Source: Anaerolineales bacterium
GTDB taxonomy: Bacteria > Chloroflexota > Anaerolineae > 4572-78 > NAK82
Direction of reading: 5' to 3'
Length of the DNA stretch: 45,418 nt
Assembly (NCBI GenBank): GCA_020343875.1
Contig: CP070811.1
Coordinates: forward strand, 2,868,061 to 2,913,478
Shown piece by piece: positions 33,516 to 42,661 of this stretch (the stretch's first letter is position 1; each line of letters starts with the position of its first letter). The notes beneath the pieces were generated by a model, which did not search any database, was not told the DNA's origin, and was given only the letters and a program-made list of their open reading frames with translations. The translations under genes and the position numbers were made by a program.

Positions 33516-33887
33516 GTGACCACCAGACGACAGCGACAGGTAGCAGAACTCCTGCACCAGGAAATCAGTTTACTCATCCAGCGGCGGGCGCGGGATCCCC
33601 GCGTGAGGCTTGTGACGGTCACCGGTGTAGAGATGAGCCCAGACTTGCGCTTGGCCCACGTGTATGTCAGCGTGATGGGCGACCAAGAGGCTGCCAAACA
33701 GGCGCTTATGGGGCTCAGGCACGCCGCCGGCTTCTTTCGCCGCGAGCTGGGCGCTTCCTTATCGTTGCGCTACCAGCCGGAACTAGTCTTCCGGCTGGAT
33801 GACTCCTTGGAGCGAGGCTTTCGCATTGACGAATTGCTGGACTTGCTCCACGACGAAACCCTCGATGACGAGGGGGGCGCCGAATGA
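33516..33887 (+). CDS. rbfA: Ribosome-binding factor A
   Basis: The 123-residue KH-fold protein assists 16S rRNA 5'-end maturation and cold adaptation. Family marks are RQRQVAELLHQEISLLIQR, DPRVRLVTVTGVEMSPDLRLAHVYVSV and FFRRELGASLSLRYQPELVF. It starts with GTG at 33516, follows infB by 47 bases and overlaps truB by four bases. Confidence 0.93.
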   Translation: MTTRRQRQVAELLHQEISLLIQRRARDPRVRLVTVTGVEMSPDLRLAHVYVSVMGDQEAAKQALMGLRHAAGFFRRELGASLSLRYQPELVFRLDDSLERGFRIDELLDLLHDETLDDEGGAE

Positions 33888-34813
33888 ATTCCAAGCCAAC
33901 CGGTTTGGTCTTCGGCAGCGTCAGCGGCATCTTGAACGTTGACAAGCCGGTAGGTATCACCTCACACGATGTGGTGGCACAGGTACGTCGCCTGACCGGC
34001 CAGCGAAAAGTGGGCCATGCTGGCACGCTGGACCCTATGGCAACCGGCGTGCTTTTGCTTTGCCTGGGGCAGGCCACCCGCGTGGCTGAGTACCTGTTAG
34101 CCGGGCGAAAGCAGTATCGAGCGGTCGTAAGGCTCGGGGCATCGACAGATACCTACGACGCGGATGGGGCTATTATCCAGTCCGTGGAGTCATTCGGCTT
34201 GTCGCAAGACCAAATAGCTCATGCAATAACATCTTTTCAAGGGGTCATTCAGCAGGTCCCCCCACCTTATTCTGCCATTCGGCAGAAGGGTCGACGACTT
34301 TACGAGTTGGCCCGGCGTGGCATTGCCGTTGAGATCCCGCCCCGGTCCGTAGAAATAGACAGGTTAGAATTGGTCGCCTGGGAGTCTCCTCACCTGACCT
34401 TTGATGTAACTTGTTCATCAGGCACCTACGTCCGATCCCTGGCTCACGACCTGGGCCAGATGCTGGGTGTTGGCGGACATCTGGTAGAGTTGACCCGCCT
34501 CGCCAGCGGTAGTTGGCAATTGCAGGATGCTATTTCGCTGGATGACTTGCAAAGGGCGGTGGAGGCAGGAACCTGGTTTCACCTTCTGCACCCACTGGAT
34601 GCTGCCCTGCGGGATTTCGAGCGGGTGGACCTGCCAGCCGATTTGGCTCGTGAGGTAAGCCAGGGACAGCCTGTTCTGCTCGACCGGACGCCCGAAACAT
34701 CCCTGGTGCGCGGCTACGCACCCGACGATAGGTTGGTGGCTGTATTGCAGCCCTCTCGAAAACCCGGCTACTGGCGGCCTAAGAAAGTCTTTAGCAAAGC
34801 ATCGGACATCTGA
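33884..34813 (+). CDS. truB: tRNA pseudouridine(55) synthase
   Basis: TruB makes pseudouridine 55 in the T-loop of tRNAs. The 309-residue protein has GILNVDKPVGITSHDVV, the catalytic Asp50 in GHAGTLDPMATGVL, and TCSSGTYVRSLAHDLG. Its ATG overlaps the rbfA stop (ATGA), showing coupling. The nrnA-like gene often found between rbfA and truB is absent. Confidence 0.95.
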   Translation: MNSKPTGLVFGSVSGILNVDKPVGITSHDVVAQVRRLTGQRKVGHAGTLDPMATGVLLLCLGQATRVAEYLLAGRKQYRAVVRLGASTDTYDADGAIIQSVESFGLSQDQIAHAITSFQGVIQQVPPPYSAIRQKGRRLYELARRGIAVEIPPRSVEIDRLELVAWESPHLTFDVTCSSGTYVRSLAHDLGQMLGVGGHLVELTRLASGSWQLQDAISLDDLQRAVEAGTWFHLLHPLDAALRDFERVDLPADLAREVSQGQPVLLDRTPETSLVRGYAPDDRLVAVLQPSRKPGYWRPKKVFSKASDI

Positions 34814-34841
34814 GACTCACGATTCAATACTGAGATTTCTT

Positions 34842-35789
34842 ATGCAGGTGATAGATGATCTTGCGGGAGCCAAGGTTCACGGCCCCTCGTTGGTGACGGT
34901 AGGCTCATACGATGGCATTCATATCGGCCACCAGCACCTGCTTAGACAAATGCAGGCAGCGGCTGATCAACTGGGTTACCACACCTCGCTGGTTACCTTT
35001 TACCCCCAACCTAAGGCCGTGCTGGCGCCGCATTTACCTGTCCGCTATTTGACCACGCCTGCCGAGAAGATCGCTTTACTGAGCACACTTGGCCTGGATC
35101 TGACGGCCATCCTGCCCTTCACTCCCGAAATGGCCCACACCCCTGCGGCCGAATTCGCACAAGAGTTGGTCACACACCTGAAGCTGCGCCAACTATGGGT
35201 TGGGCCCGACTTCGCTTTGGGACGGCACCGGGAAGGAAACATCCCAACGCTGCGCCAAATTGGGCAGAGGTTGGGCTTTGAGGTCTGTGTGGTCCAGCCG
35301 CTGATACGGGATGGCGAGGTCGTCAGCAGTACCCGTGTCCGTCACTTGTTAACCCGGGGTGAAATCCGCCAGGCGACGACCCTGTTGGGCCGCTATCCTG
35401 GCCTTACGGGGCAGGTAATTAAGGGTGCCCAACGTGGCCGCTTGCTTGGTTTTCCCACTGCCAATCTGTCGTTACTGGCCGAGCGAGCAATCCCCGCCGA
35501 TGGGGTCTACGCCTGTTTTGTGTGGGCGGATGGAACGCGATATCCAGCCGTGACCAACATTGGCATCCGCCCCAGCTTTGCCGGGGCCGAGCGCACAGTC
35601 GAAGCCTACTTGCTCGACTTCAGCGGTGACCTGTATGGACTGGATTTGAAGATGGAGTTCGTGGAGCGCCTGCGCCCCGAAATACGGTTTGAGAAGCTGG
35701 ATGAGTTGGTGGCCCAAATCCGGTCCGATTCAAGACAGGCTGCCACATTGCTGGCTCAGGAACCTCCAATTCAACCACCGAAACGCTGA
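34842..35789 (+). CDS. ribF: Bifunctional riboflavin kinase/FAD synthetase
   Basis: RibF converts riboflavin to FMN and then FAD. The N-terminal nucleotidyltransferase domain starts VTVGSYDGIHIGHQHLL and contains STRVRHLL. The C-terminal kinase domain has GRLLGFPTANLS and RPEIRFEKLDELVAQI. The protein is 315 residues, the usual length. It keeps the common truB-ribF order, 28 bases after truB. No clear Shine-Dalgarno is seen before the ATG. Confidence 0.94.
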   Translation: MQVIDDLAGAKVHGPSLVTVGSYDGIHIGHQHLLRQMQAAADQLGYHTSLVTFYPQPKAVLAPHLPVRYLTTPAEKIALLSTLGLDLTAILPFTPEMAHTPAAEFAQELVTHLKLRQLWVGPDFALGRHREGNIPTLRQIGQRLGFEVCVVQPLIRDGEVVSSTRVRHLLTRGEIRQATTLLGRYPGLTGQVIKGAQRGRLLGFPTANLSLLAERAIPADGVYACFVWADGTRYPAVTNIGIRPSFAGAERTVEAYLLDFSGDLYGLDLKMEFVERLRPEIRFEKLDELVAQIRSDSRQAATLLAQEPPIQPPKR

Positions 35790-35851
35790 AGGGGCTGGAG
35801 CTTGTATGCATCCATGTTAACAGATTGACTCTGTATCAAGAGGAAACGCAG

Positions 35852-36331
35852 ATGACTTCAAGTCTTGTGCCTGGATCTGGCAGATCAGGGGAAAGTACCC
35901 AAGCCCCCTCCAATCGACCTCTGGTGGCCGAAACCACGTTCCACGTTCGCTATGCAGAGACAGACCAGATGGGTATTGTGCACCACAGTGCCTACCTGGT
36001 CTGGTTCGAAGAGGGTCGCAGTGCTTGGACACGCCAGGCAGGACGGCCCTACGCCGACTTCGAGCGTACCGGCTACGTACTGGCGGTCAGCGAGGTAGGT
36101 GCTCGCTACTTGACACCCGCTCGCTACGACCAAAAGGTGACAGTGCGAACTCGGCTGAGCCGGCTGCGCAGCCGGCTCAGCCGCTTCGACTACGAGGTGA
36201 TTGACACCGAAACGGGTAATCTCCTCGTCACTGGCTTCACGTCTCATGTTTGTCTCGATAATCAGGGCAAACCGGCCCGCATTCCCGCGGAATGGAGGCA
36301 GTTCTGGTTGGGCTTGGTGGCAGAAGCCTGA
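35852..36331 (+). CDS. Acyl-CoA thioesterase, 4HBT hot-dog family
   Basis: The 159-residue protein has the YbgC/4HBT pattern RYAETDQMGIVHHSAYLVWFEEGR with its active-site Asp, and would hydrolyse acyl-CoA or hydroxybenzoyl-CoA-type thioesters. The ATG at 35852 is chosen because AGAGGAA lies about six bases upstream. A TTG 27 bases earlier is unlikely. It is the last gene of the cluster. A 32-base perfect palindrome lies in its coding sequence (36152-36183). Confidence 0.85.
   Translation: MTSSLVPGSGRSGESTQAPSNRPLVAETTFHVRYAETDQMGIVHHSAYLVWFEEGRSAWTRQAGRPYADFERTGYVLAVSEVGARYLTPARYDQKVTVRTRLSRLRSRLSRFDYEVIDTETGNLLVTGFTSHVCLDNQGKPARIPAEWRQFWLGLVAEA
36152..36183. repeat. Perfect 32-base palindrome within the thioesterase gene
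   Basis: CGGCTGAGCCGGCTGC (36152-36167) is followed directly by its exact reverse complement (36168-36183). It encodes the repeated peptide LSRLRSRLSR. In RNA it could form a 14-pair stem with a four-base loop, and in DNA a cruciform. Confidence 0.9.
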
Positions 36332-36527
36332 TCGCCTTTCCTTCATACCCTGAACTCTGGCAGCCGCTTTTCTAGCAGCCCACGCCGGTCGGCGAATGAG
36401 GGCGCTGCCGTACGGCCCTGATAGGCCATATTGCCTAATGAATGAGTAAATAGAATCCGCTCTTTGGCGCATGCTTGGCGCGCTAAAAAATGGCCTGATT
36501 GCGGATGTCAGGTTCTTGGTTTTAGGT
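36332..36527. other. Intergenic stretch after the thioesterase gene
   Basis: No gene is seen in these roughly 195 bases. Several short G/C-rich palindromes occur, such as GCCGTACGGC, but none has a T-run. The next supported element is the -10 box at 36528. Confidence 0.4.
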
Positions 36528-36533
36528 TATACT
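36528..36533 (+). promoter_or_regulatory. -10 box of a probable leaderless transcript
   Basis: TATACT stands five bases before the ATG at 36539, so transcription would begin at or next to that ATG. No clear -35 box is found at 16-19 bases. This spacing is typical of leaderless mRNAs in other phyla. Confidence 0.45.
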
Positions 36534-36538
36534 TTGTC

Positions 36539-36640
36539 ATGAAAATGCGAGCACTTCGCGCATCTCCTTCCTTCTTCAGTCCAGAGGGCGGCCCGTTCCC
36601 ACCGGCTTCTGGACCAACTAAAGAGAAAAAGGCCGAATAG
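36539..36640 (+). CDS. Putative leaderless 33-residue ORF ending inside a terminator
   Basis: The ORF runs from ATG at 36539 to TAG at 36638-36640. The peptide starts MKMRALRAS, contains FFSPEGGPFPP (with consecutive prolines) and ends KEKKAE. It has no recognisable domain. The stop codon falls in the loop of the terminator at 36626-36656, so a ribosome reaching the end would disrupt the left arm of the hairpin. An internal hairpin (CCAGAGGGCGG with CCGGCTTCTGG, one mismatch, 36581-36612) lies in its middle. It may be a regulatory leader peptide for lepA, or the region may instead be a small non-coding RNA of about 115 bases. Confidence 0.4.
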   Translation: MKMRALRASPSFFSPEGGPFPPASGPTKEKKAE

Positions 36641-36656
36641 AGAGTTCGGCCTTTTT
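36626..36656 (+). terminator. Strong intrinsic terminator upstream of lepA
   Basis: AAAAAGGCCGAA (36626-36637) and TTCGGCCTTTTT (36645-36656) form a perfect 12-pair stem with a seven-base loop, and the T-rich tract continues as CTTTT. The A-rich left side makes it potentially bidirectional. It separates the nusA-thioesterase cluster from lepA. Confidence 0.88.
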
Positions 36657-36675
36657 CTTTTCCTGCTCACTGATG

Positions 36676-36681
36676 TATAAT
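36676..36681 (+). promoter_or_regulatory. -10 box TATAAT upstream of lepA
   Basis: A consensus TATAAT lies 20 bases after the terminator and about 105 bases before lepA. The -35 position falls on the T-tract of the terminator and is weak (TTTTCT). This promoter could transcribe lepA independently of read-through from the leader. Confidence 0.45.
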
Positions 36682-36786
36682 TCCGCTACAAATCGGCAAG
36701 GCGACACCCCCGGGCAGCAACCAGATGAAGGCCAAAGTTGCTGGCCTATCTGTTGTTGCTTTGCCTGTTCACTGGCTTAATGGCTC

Positions 36787-38589
36787 ATGGATCAGTCAAC
36801 CATTCGAAACTTTAGCATCATTGCTCATATAGACCACGGCAAGAGCACCCTGGCCGACCGCTTACTTCAGGCCACGGGCACCATCTCTGAGCGAGACATG
36901 CAGGAGCAGGTGCTGGACGATATGGAGTTGGAGCGGGAGAAAGGGGTGACCATCAAAGCCTCGGCAGTGCTCATGCACTATCAGGCCCGGGACGGTATAA
37001 CCTACCAGCTTAATCTGATTGATACACCGGGTCATGTTGACTTTACCTATGAAGTGAGCCGGGCACTGATCGCCTGCGAGGGGGCCATCCTGGTCGTGGA
37101 TGCAACCCAGGGCATCGAGGCCCAGACGCTGGCTAATCTGTACCTGGCTTTGGAGCATGACCTCGAGATTGTGCCGGTCGTCAACAAGATTGACCTGCCC
37201 TCGGCCCGACCCGCAGAGGTGGCCCAGGAGATTGAGGACTTGGTCGGTATCGACGCGGCCGACATGTTGCCAGTCTCAGCCAAGGAAGGCACGGGCGTTG
37301 AAGCTTTGCTGGAAGCCATCGTCGCCCGTGTGCCGCCACCCAGTGGAGATCCGCGTGCTCCCTTGCGGGCTCTCATCTTCGACAGCCACTACGACGCCTA
37401 CAAGGGGGTGGTCGCCTACGTACGCGTAGTGGATGGAGCATTAGATACCGGGAAGGCCATTCGCCTTTTGGCAACCGAGCGGCAGGTGGAGCCCCTGGAG
37501 CTTGGCTTCTTTCGCCCCCAGATGGTGCCTGGAGAGCGGCTGCTAACCGGGCAGGTTGGCTACATCGCCACGGGCTTCAAGACTATTCGTAACGTACAGG
37601 TGGGGGATACGCTCACCTTGGCCGAAGCTGTCGGTGTCAGCCCATTGCCTGGATACCAGCCGATCAAGCCCATGGTCTTTGCCGGGCTCTACCCGACCGA
37701 AGGCGAGGACTATACCCTGCTCAAGGATGCCCTGGAGAAGTTGCAGCTCAACGATGCCTCGCTGATCTACGAACCAGAAACCAGCCAGGCCCTGGGCTTT
37801 GGCTTCCGGGCCGGCTTCCTGGGACTGTTCCATATGGAAATCATCCAGGAGCGCCTGGAACGCGAATACGGCCTTGAAATCCTGGCCACCGCGCCCAGCG
37901 TCGCCTACCAGGTGACGACCCGTGACAACCGGGTGGTGACTATTGACAGCCCTGCCCAGTTGCCCGATGAGGCAACCATTGAGAGCATCTCCGAGCCATG
38001 GATGCGAATCAGCATTTTCACTCCGGCCACGTACATCGGCCCAGTCATGGAGATGACCACCAAACGCCGGGCTGAGTTTGGGCAAATGGAATACCTGGAC
38101 GAGCAACGGGTTCGACTCGAATATCTTATGCCTCTTTCGGAGATGATTGTGGATTTCTACGATCAGCTCAAGAGTACCACGCGAGGCTATGCCTCTCTTG
38201 ACTATCATTTTGATGGATACCGGCAGGGAGACTTGGTGAAGCTGGACGTATTGGTTAATAACCAACCCGTAGATGCGCTGAGCATCATCGTTCACCGTGA
38301 TCAGGCTTACTACCGGGGCCAGCGATTGGTCACCAGACTCAAGGAAGCCATCCCTCGGCAACTCTTCACGGTGCCCATCCAGGCCGCCGTCGGCAAGCGC
38401 GTCATCAGCCGAGCCAACGTAAAAGCGTTGCGGAAAGATGTGCTGGCCAAGTGTTACGGTGGTGACGTGACACGCAAACGCAAGCTGCTGGAAAAGCAGA
38501 AGAAGGGCAAACGTCGAATGAAGATGGTGGGCAGTGTGGAAGTCCCCCAGGAGGCGTTTATGACGGTGTTGAAGCTGGGCGAGGATTAG
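36787..38589 (+). CDS. lepA: Elongation factor 4 (LepA)
   Basis: LepA is a ribosome-dependent GTPase that acts on stalled or misassembled translation complexes. The 600-residue protein begins with the G1 motif [15 protein letters not shown] and has [14 protein letters not shown] and SAKEG. It ends in the EF4-specific C-terminal domain ([25 protein letters not shown]). It starts at ATG 36787; an ATG seven bases upstream is out of frame. No Shine-Dalgarno is visible. A leader with terminator precedes it. Confidence 0.96.
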   Translation: MDQSTIRNFSIIAHIDHGKSTLADRLLQATGTISERDMQEQVLDDMELEREKGVTIKASAVLMHYQARDGITYQLNLIDTPGHVDFTYEVSRALIACEGAILVVDATQGIEAQTLANLYLALEHDLEIVPVVNKIDLPSARPAEVAQEIEDLVGIDAADMLPVSAKEGTGVEALLEAIVARVPPPSGDPRAPLRALIFDSHYDAYKGVVAYVRVVDGALDTGKAIRLLATERQVEPLELGFFRPQMVPGERLLTGQVGYIATGFKTIRNVQVGDTLTLAEAVGVSPLPGYQPIKPMVFAGLYPTEGEDYTLLKDALEKLQLNDASLIYEPETSQALGFGFRAGFLGLFHMEIIQERLEREYGLEILATAPSVAYQVTTRDNRVVTIDSPAQLPDEATIESISEPWMRISIFTPATYIGPVMEMTTKRRAEFGQMEYLDEQRVRLEYLMPLSEMIVDFYDQLKSTTRGYASLDYHFDGYRQGDLVKLDVLVNNQPVDALSIIVHRDQAYYRGQRLVTRLKEAIPRQLFTVPIQAAVGKRVISRANVKALRKDVLAKCYGGDVTRKRKLLEKQKKGKRRMKMVGSVEVPQEAFMTVLKLGED

Positions 38590-38638
38590 ACAGGCTGCCC
38601 GCAGCGCTTTAAAATGTAAGGGGAGAGTGGAAATCAAC

Positions 38639-40144
38639 ATGGAAGCAAAACTGCAAGAACTGAAGGCTCGTCTGGGTGAGATTCACGATCTCAACAAAGC
38701 GGTGGCCTTACTAGGCTGGGATCAGCAGACTTACATGCCTCGTGGTGGCGCGCCTGCCCGCGCTGAGCAATTGGCTACATTGCAGAAGACTGCCCACAAT
38801 TGGTTTATCGCTGACGAAATTGGAGCATTGATTGAAACTCTTGATGGTTCTGAGTCAGAATGGGATTACGATTCCGATGAGGCTAGTTTAGTGCGCGTCA
38901 TTGCTCGCGACTACGCCAAGGCGCGTAAGATCCCCGGCGAATTAGTGGCTGAGTTTGCCCGCGTTACGACGCTGGCCTACGAAGCCTGGACCAAAGCCCG
39001 CCGACAATCGGATTTCTCCATCTTCCAGCCTCACCTCGAAAAGATCGTTGAGCTTAATGTGAGGCTGGCCGAGACGCTCGGCTACGAAGATCGCATCTAT
39101 GATCCTCTGCTCGATCAATTCGAACCTGAGATGAAGACTTCTCAGGTAGAGGCCATCTTTGACGATCTGAAGGCGGAGTTATTGCCGCTAGTGAGAACTA
39201 TCTCCAAGCAGACTGACGCGGTGGACGACTCGGTACTGCGCCGACCTTACGACGGGGAGAAGCAGTGGAGCTTTGGGCTGGAAGTCATCAAAGACTTTGG
39301 TTTCGACTTGACACGGGGCCGGCAAGATGAGTCGGTTCATCCCTTCACGACTTCTTTTTCCATTAGCGACGTACGATTGACTACCCGAGTAGATCCCAAC
39401 TACCTGCCTACTGCTCTGTTTGGCACCCTCCACGAGTGTGGGCACGGCCTCTACGAGCAGGGCATCAACCTTGGCCTGGAGCGGACCTTCCTGGATGATG
39501 GTGTTTCTCTCGGGATTCACGAATCACAGTCTCGGTTGTGGGAAAACTTGGTGGGGCGAAGTCGTGAATTCTGGTCTTGCTATTTCTCTCGATTGCAGAC
39601 TTTCTTCCCCCATCAACTGGCTGAGGTTGACGCTGAGTCTTTCTACCGGGCTATCAATCGAGTCGAGCCCTCCTTCATCCGTGTCGAGGCCGACGAAGTG
39701 ACTTACAACCTGCACATTATGCTTAGATTTGAGCTTGAGAACGAGATGCTGGAGGGTAAGCTCAGAATCGCTGACCTGCCCGAGGCGTGGAACGCCAAGA
39801 TGGAAACATACCTGGGCATAGTCCCTCCCGACCATGCCAAGGGTGTGCTCCAAGACGTTCATTGGTCGAATGGTATGCTAGGCTACTTTCCCACCTATGC
39901 GTTGGGCAACTTAATCTCGGTCCAGCTCTTTGACAGAATCCAGGCTGACATCCCATCGCTGCGTGATCAGATTGCAACTGGCACATTCGATGAATTGTTG
40001 AGCTGGTTACGCGAAAACGTTCACCATCATGGGCGGAAATACATTCCTGATGAGCTGGTCAGGCGTGTCACCGGAAATAGCTTGACGGCGACCAACTACA
40101 TTGCTTATATCAGGGCCAAATACTCTGAAATCTACGAGTTATAG
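38639..40144 (+). CDS. M32-family metallocarboxypeptidase
   Basis: The 501-residue protein has the carboxypeptidase Taq-type layout, with LGWDQQTYMPRGGAPARAEQLATL near the N-terminus and the zinc motif HECGH (His265-His269) in TLHECGHGLYEQG. GIHESQSRLWENLVGRS follows. It removes C-terminal residues from peptides in the cytoplasm, using a divalent metal. The ATG at 38639 is chosen; a GTG 12 bases earlier sits too close to the GGGGAG site. It follows lepA by 49 bases. Confidence 0.92.
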   Translation: MEAKLQELKARLGEIHDLNKAVALLGWDQQTYMPRGGAPARAEQLATLQKTAHNWFIADEIGALIETLDGSESEWDYDSDEASLVRVIARDYAKARKIPGELVAEFARVTTLAYEAWTKARRQSDFSIFQPHLEKIVELNVRLAETLGYEDRIYDPLLDQFEPEMKTSQVEAIFDDLKAELLPLVRTISKQTDAVDDSVLRRPYDGEKQWSFGLEVIKDFGFDLTRGRQDESVHPFTTSFSISDVRLTTRVDPNYLPTALFGTLHECGHGLYEQGINLGLERTFLDDGVSLGIHESQSRLWENLVGRSREFWSCYFSRLQTFFPHQLAEVDAESFYRAINRVEPSFIRVEADEVTYNLHIMLRFELENEMLEGKLRIADLPEAWNAKMETYLGIVPPDHAKGVLQDVHWSNGMLGYFPTYALGNLISVQLFDRIQADIPSLRDQIATGTFDELLSWLRENVHHHGRKYIPDELVRRVTGNSLTATNYIAYIRAKYSEIYEL

Positions 40145-40158
40145 TTTGTCTGCGGCCG

Positions 40159-41130
40159 ATGGTGAAATCGCCCTTTTATGTTGAAGGCCGGCCTTTAACT
40201 CGGGCCGACGAGTTGCGCCATCACCTGAATGAGTTGGAAGCCAGAACTGGCCGACTGGGGCATGGTCTGGGACGGGAAGCGCTGACTATCCCCCTAGTGT
40301 TTGATACGGTCAGCACGGCTTTGATTTCTTTTCAGGCAGAGGGGCACAGCATGCGGGCCGAGGTGGCTCGCGTCGAGGCCGTCTCTGCTGCGCTCAAGCG
40401 AAAGGCGCCTGTATTTCTGCGCGAAATCGGAGGCGCTGGGGACCTGGAACAAGCACGCCGCCTGCACCACCCTGATCCGGCTAACTGGTGGTGGTTTCTG
40501 GATCAGCTGGTGGTAGATAGACGACAAGCTAGATTGACATGGTGGCTGCGTCTGGCAGCGGTGAGTGTGGCAATCCTGTTGCTGCTCATTGCCCTCTACC
40601 AGTGGCTTCTGGCCCCCGACCCGGCCACCCGAGAACAAATTAGGCACCAGCAGGCGGCCGAGAGGTTGGCCTCAGAGGGGGACTTTCAGGGTGCGCTGAG
40701 AGAAGTAGAGCAGGCATTGGCTATTACGCCAGAGAATCCTCATCTAATCATCTTCAGGGGGGGGCTCCAGAAAAAGCTAGGACAGCAGACACAGGCCGAG
40801 GAGACGTTCGCTGTGGCTGAGACAGCCTTTGGCGACCTAGAGTCCTTTCTGCTTGCACGTGGAGAGATGTATCTTCTTCTGAACCAGGCTGTGGATGCGG
40901 TGGACGATGCGCAGGCAGTGATTGCGCGTAACCCAGATTCGGCAGCTGGCTACATGTTACTGGGACGTTCCTATCAATGGCTGGAAGATTACCCAGCGGC
41001 CATTGCCGCTTATCAGCAGGCAGCTACCCTGGCTGACAACCAGGGCAATTTCCAGCTGGCGGGTACAGCCCGCGTGAGTGCCGGGATATTGGAGCAGCGA
41101 CTTCCATTTCGATCCGGGGGGGATGAATAG
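40159..41130 (+). CDS. TPR-repeat membrane protein
   Basis: The 323-residue protein has a charged N-terminal region (about 1-130), one membrane helix (LAAVSVAILLLLIALYQWLL) and a C-terminal set of three or four TPR-like helical repeats. Examples are LASEGDFQGALREVEQALAI and GRSYQWLEDYPAAIAAYQQA. TPR domains scaffold protein complexes. No enzymatic motif is seen. It lies 14 bases after the carboxypeptidase gene and its last bases overlap the start of the next transporter gene. Confidence 0.75.
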   Translation: MVKSPFYVEGRPLTRADELRHHLNELEARTGRLGHGLGREALTIPLVFDTVSTALISFQAEGHSMRAEVARVEAVSAALKRKAPVFLREIGGAGDLEQARRLHHPDPANWWWFLDQLVVDRRQARLTWWLRLAAVSVAILLLLIALYQWLLAPDPATREQIRHQQAAERLASEGDFQGALREVEQALAITPENPHLIIFRGGLQKKLGQQTQAEETFAVAETAFGDLESFLLARGEMYLLLNQAVDAVDDAQAVIARNPDSAAGYMLLGRSYQWLEDYPAAIAAYQQAATLADNQGNFQLAGTARVSAGILEQRLPFRSGGDE

Positions 41131-42661
41131 CACTTTGCCAGACGCTCATCAGCGGGAATCTGAACTTCTTGCAGGAACTCCCAGTGTAGCTGGCGACAGG
41201 GATCCGAGCAGATCAAGTGAGCCAGAGCAGACGGCCCAGGCACCTGCCCGCCTGTCTCTCTGGCTCAAGTTGATCTACGGCACCGGTGATTGGGGGTTGG
41301 CTAGCTTTGGCACAATTCGTCAGATTTTCTACGCCATCTTCCTCACTGACGTGGTGGGCCTGGAGCCACGTCTGGCCTCCGTGGCAGCTCTGGTAGGTAT
41401 TATCTGCGATGCGATCAACGACCCCTTGGTTGGGATGTTGAGCGACAAGGTCAGGACACGTTGGGGTCGCCGCCGCCCGTTTCTGTTGATATTTGCCATT
41501 CCCTACGGATTGGGATTCCTGATTCTCTGGTGGGCTCCTCCCTGGCAAAGTCAAATCTGGTTGATGATTCATGTAACCTTGGCCTTTGTGATCAGTGATA
41601 CGCTGCAGACGTTGGTTTCAGTTCCCTTCTACGCCCTTACGCCCGAGATAACCCCTGACTACGACGAGCGTACCTCTCTGACCGGCTATCGTATGCTCTT
41701 CAACTTGTTGGCCTCCCTGGCCACGGCGGTGGGCGCTCCAATGATTGTTGATGCTGCCCTCAGAGCTGGCCTTACGTCGCAGCAGGGCTACCTGATGGTA
41801 GCCGCGCTGTTTGGCGGATTGGCAGCTGTGCCTTTCTTGGTCATGTTCTTCGTCGTCCGCGAGCCGCCCGGCCATCGCCCTCCGGAAACGCTGGCCTTTC
41901 GGGAAACCATGCGCACTGCCTGGCGGAATGTCCCGTTTCGCTTTGCCACTGCCCTGTATATGCTGAATTGGATCACCTTTGACCTGGTGGCGCTCATGCT
42001 ACCCTTTTTCCTGGTCTACTGGGTTGCTGGGGGAAACTTGTTGGCAAGTGTCACCATCTTGGGCGAAGGCATTGCACTGGAGTCGGTCGTGCTAGGTGCG
42101 CTGCTTATCGTAGCCGTAGTAGCCTTACCGTTTTGGACGTGGCTATCCCGTCGGCTGAGCAAACGGTCTGCCTACATCATTGGCATGAGCTTCTGGGCGT
42201 TCGTACAGCTTCTGATTGTCCTGATACAGCCGGCACAGGTCGGTTTTATTTTGGTGCTGGCGGTCCTGGCCGGCCTCAGCGTCTCGACGGCCCACGTCCT
42301 GCCGGATGCCATTTTCCCTGACGTTATTGAGTGGGATGAGTTACGTACTCGCCGGCGTCACGAAGGCGTCTACTATGGCTCCAAGAACTTCATACGCAAG
42401 TTAACTGGTGCCTTTTCGATCTTCTTCGCTCTGCAGGTACTCGGTTGGTTTGGGTACCAGGCTCCGCCAGAAGGTGTTATCCAATTTGGCCAGTCGGCGA
42501 CTACCTTGTGGGCCATCCGGATCCTGACCGGCCCCATGGGGGCAGTTTTACTCATCAGCGCTATAGTCGTCGCCTGGTTTTACCCACTTAGCCGCGAGCA
42601 ACACGCGCGCATTCGCCGCCTGTTGCTTCGCCGCCAAAGGCGAGATGCCATTCTTTCATGA
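41123..42661 (+). CDS. MFS transporter of the GPH (glycoside-pentoside-hexuronide) type
   Basis: The 512-residue protein has about twelve membrane spans. After an N-terminal soluble tail of about 50 residues comes the GPH-like start LIYGTGDWGLASFGTIRQIFY. The loop motifs DAINDPLVGMLSDKVRTRWGRRRPF and YYGSKNFIRKLTGA are also typical. Such proteins import sugars or related compounds with a cation. The ATG at 41123 overlaps the stop of the TPR gene and is preceded by GGGGGGG; an in-frame start 45 bases upstream is weaker. Confidence 0.85.
   Translation: MNSTLPDAHQRESELLAGTPSVAGDRDPSRSSEPEQTAQAPARLSLWLKLIYGTGDWGLASFGTIRQIFYAIFLTDVVGLEPRLASVAALVGIICDAINDPLVGMLSDKVRTRWGRRRPFLLIFAIPYGLGFLILWWAPPWQSQIWLMIHVTLAFVISDTLQTLVSVPFYALTPEITPDYDERTSLTGYRMLFNLLASLATAVGAPMIVDAALRAGLTSQQGYLMVAALFGGLAAVPFLVMFFVVREPPGHRPPETLAFRETMRTAWRNVPFRFATALYMLNWITFDLVALMLPFFLVYWVAGGNLLASVTILGEGIALESVVLGALLIVAVVALPFWTWLSRRLSKRSAYIIGMSFWAFVQLLIVLIQPAQVGFILVLAVLAGLSVSTAHVLPDAIFPDVIEWDELRTRRRHEGVYYGSKNFIRKLTGAFSIFFALQVLGWFGYQAPPEGVIQFGQSATTLWAIRILTGPMGAVLLISAIVVAWFYPLSREQHARIRRLLLRRQRRDAILS

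Noticed and set aside
36539..36656. SRP RNA or 6S RNA gene
   Set aside because: The conserved SRP tetraloop region and the 6S open-bubble structure are not seen.
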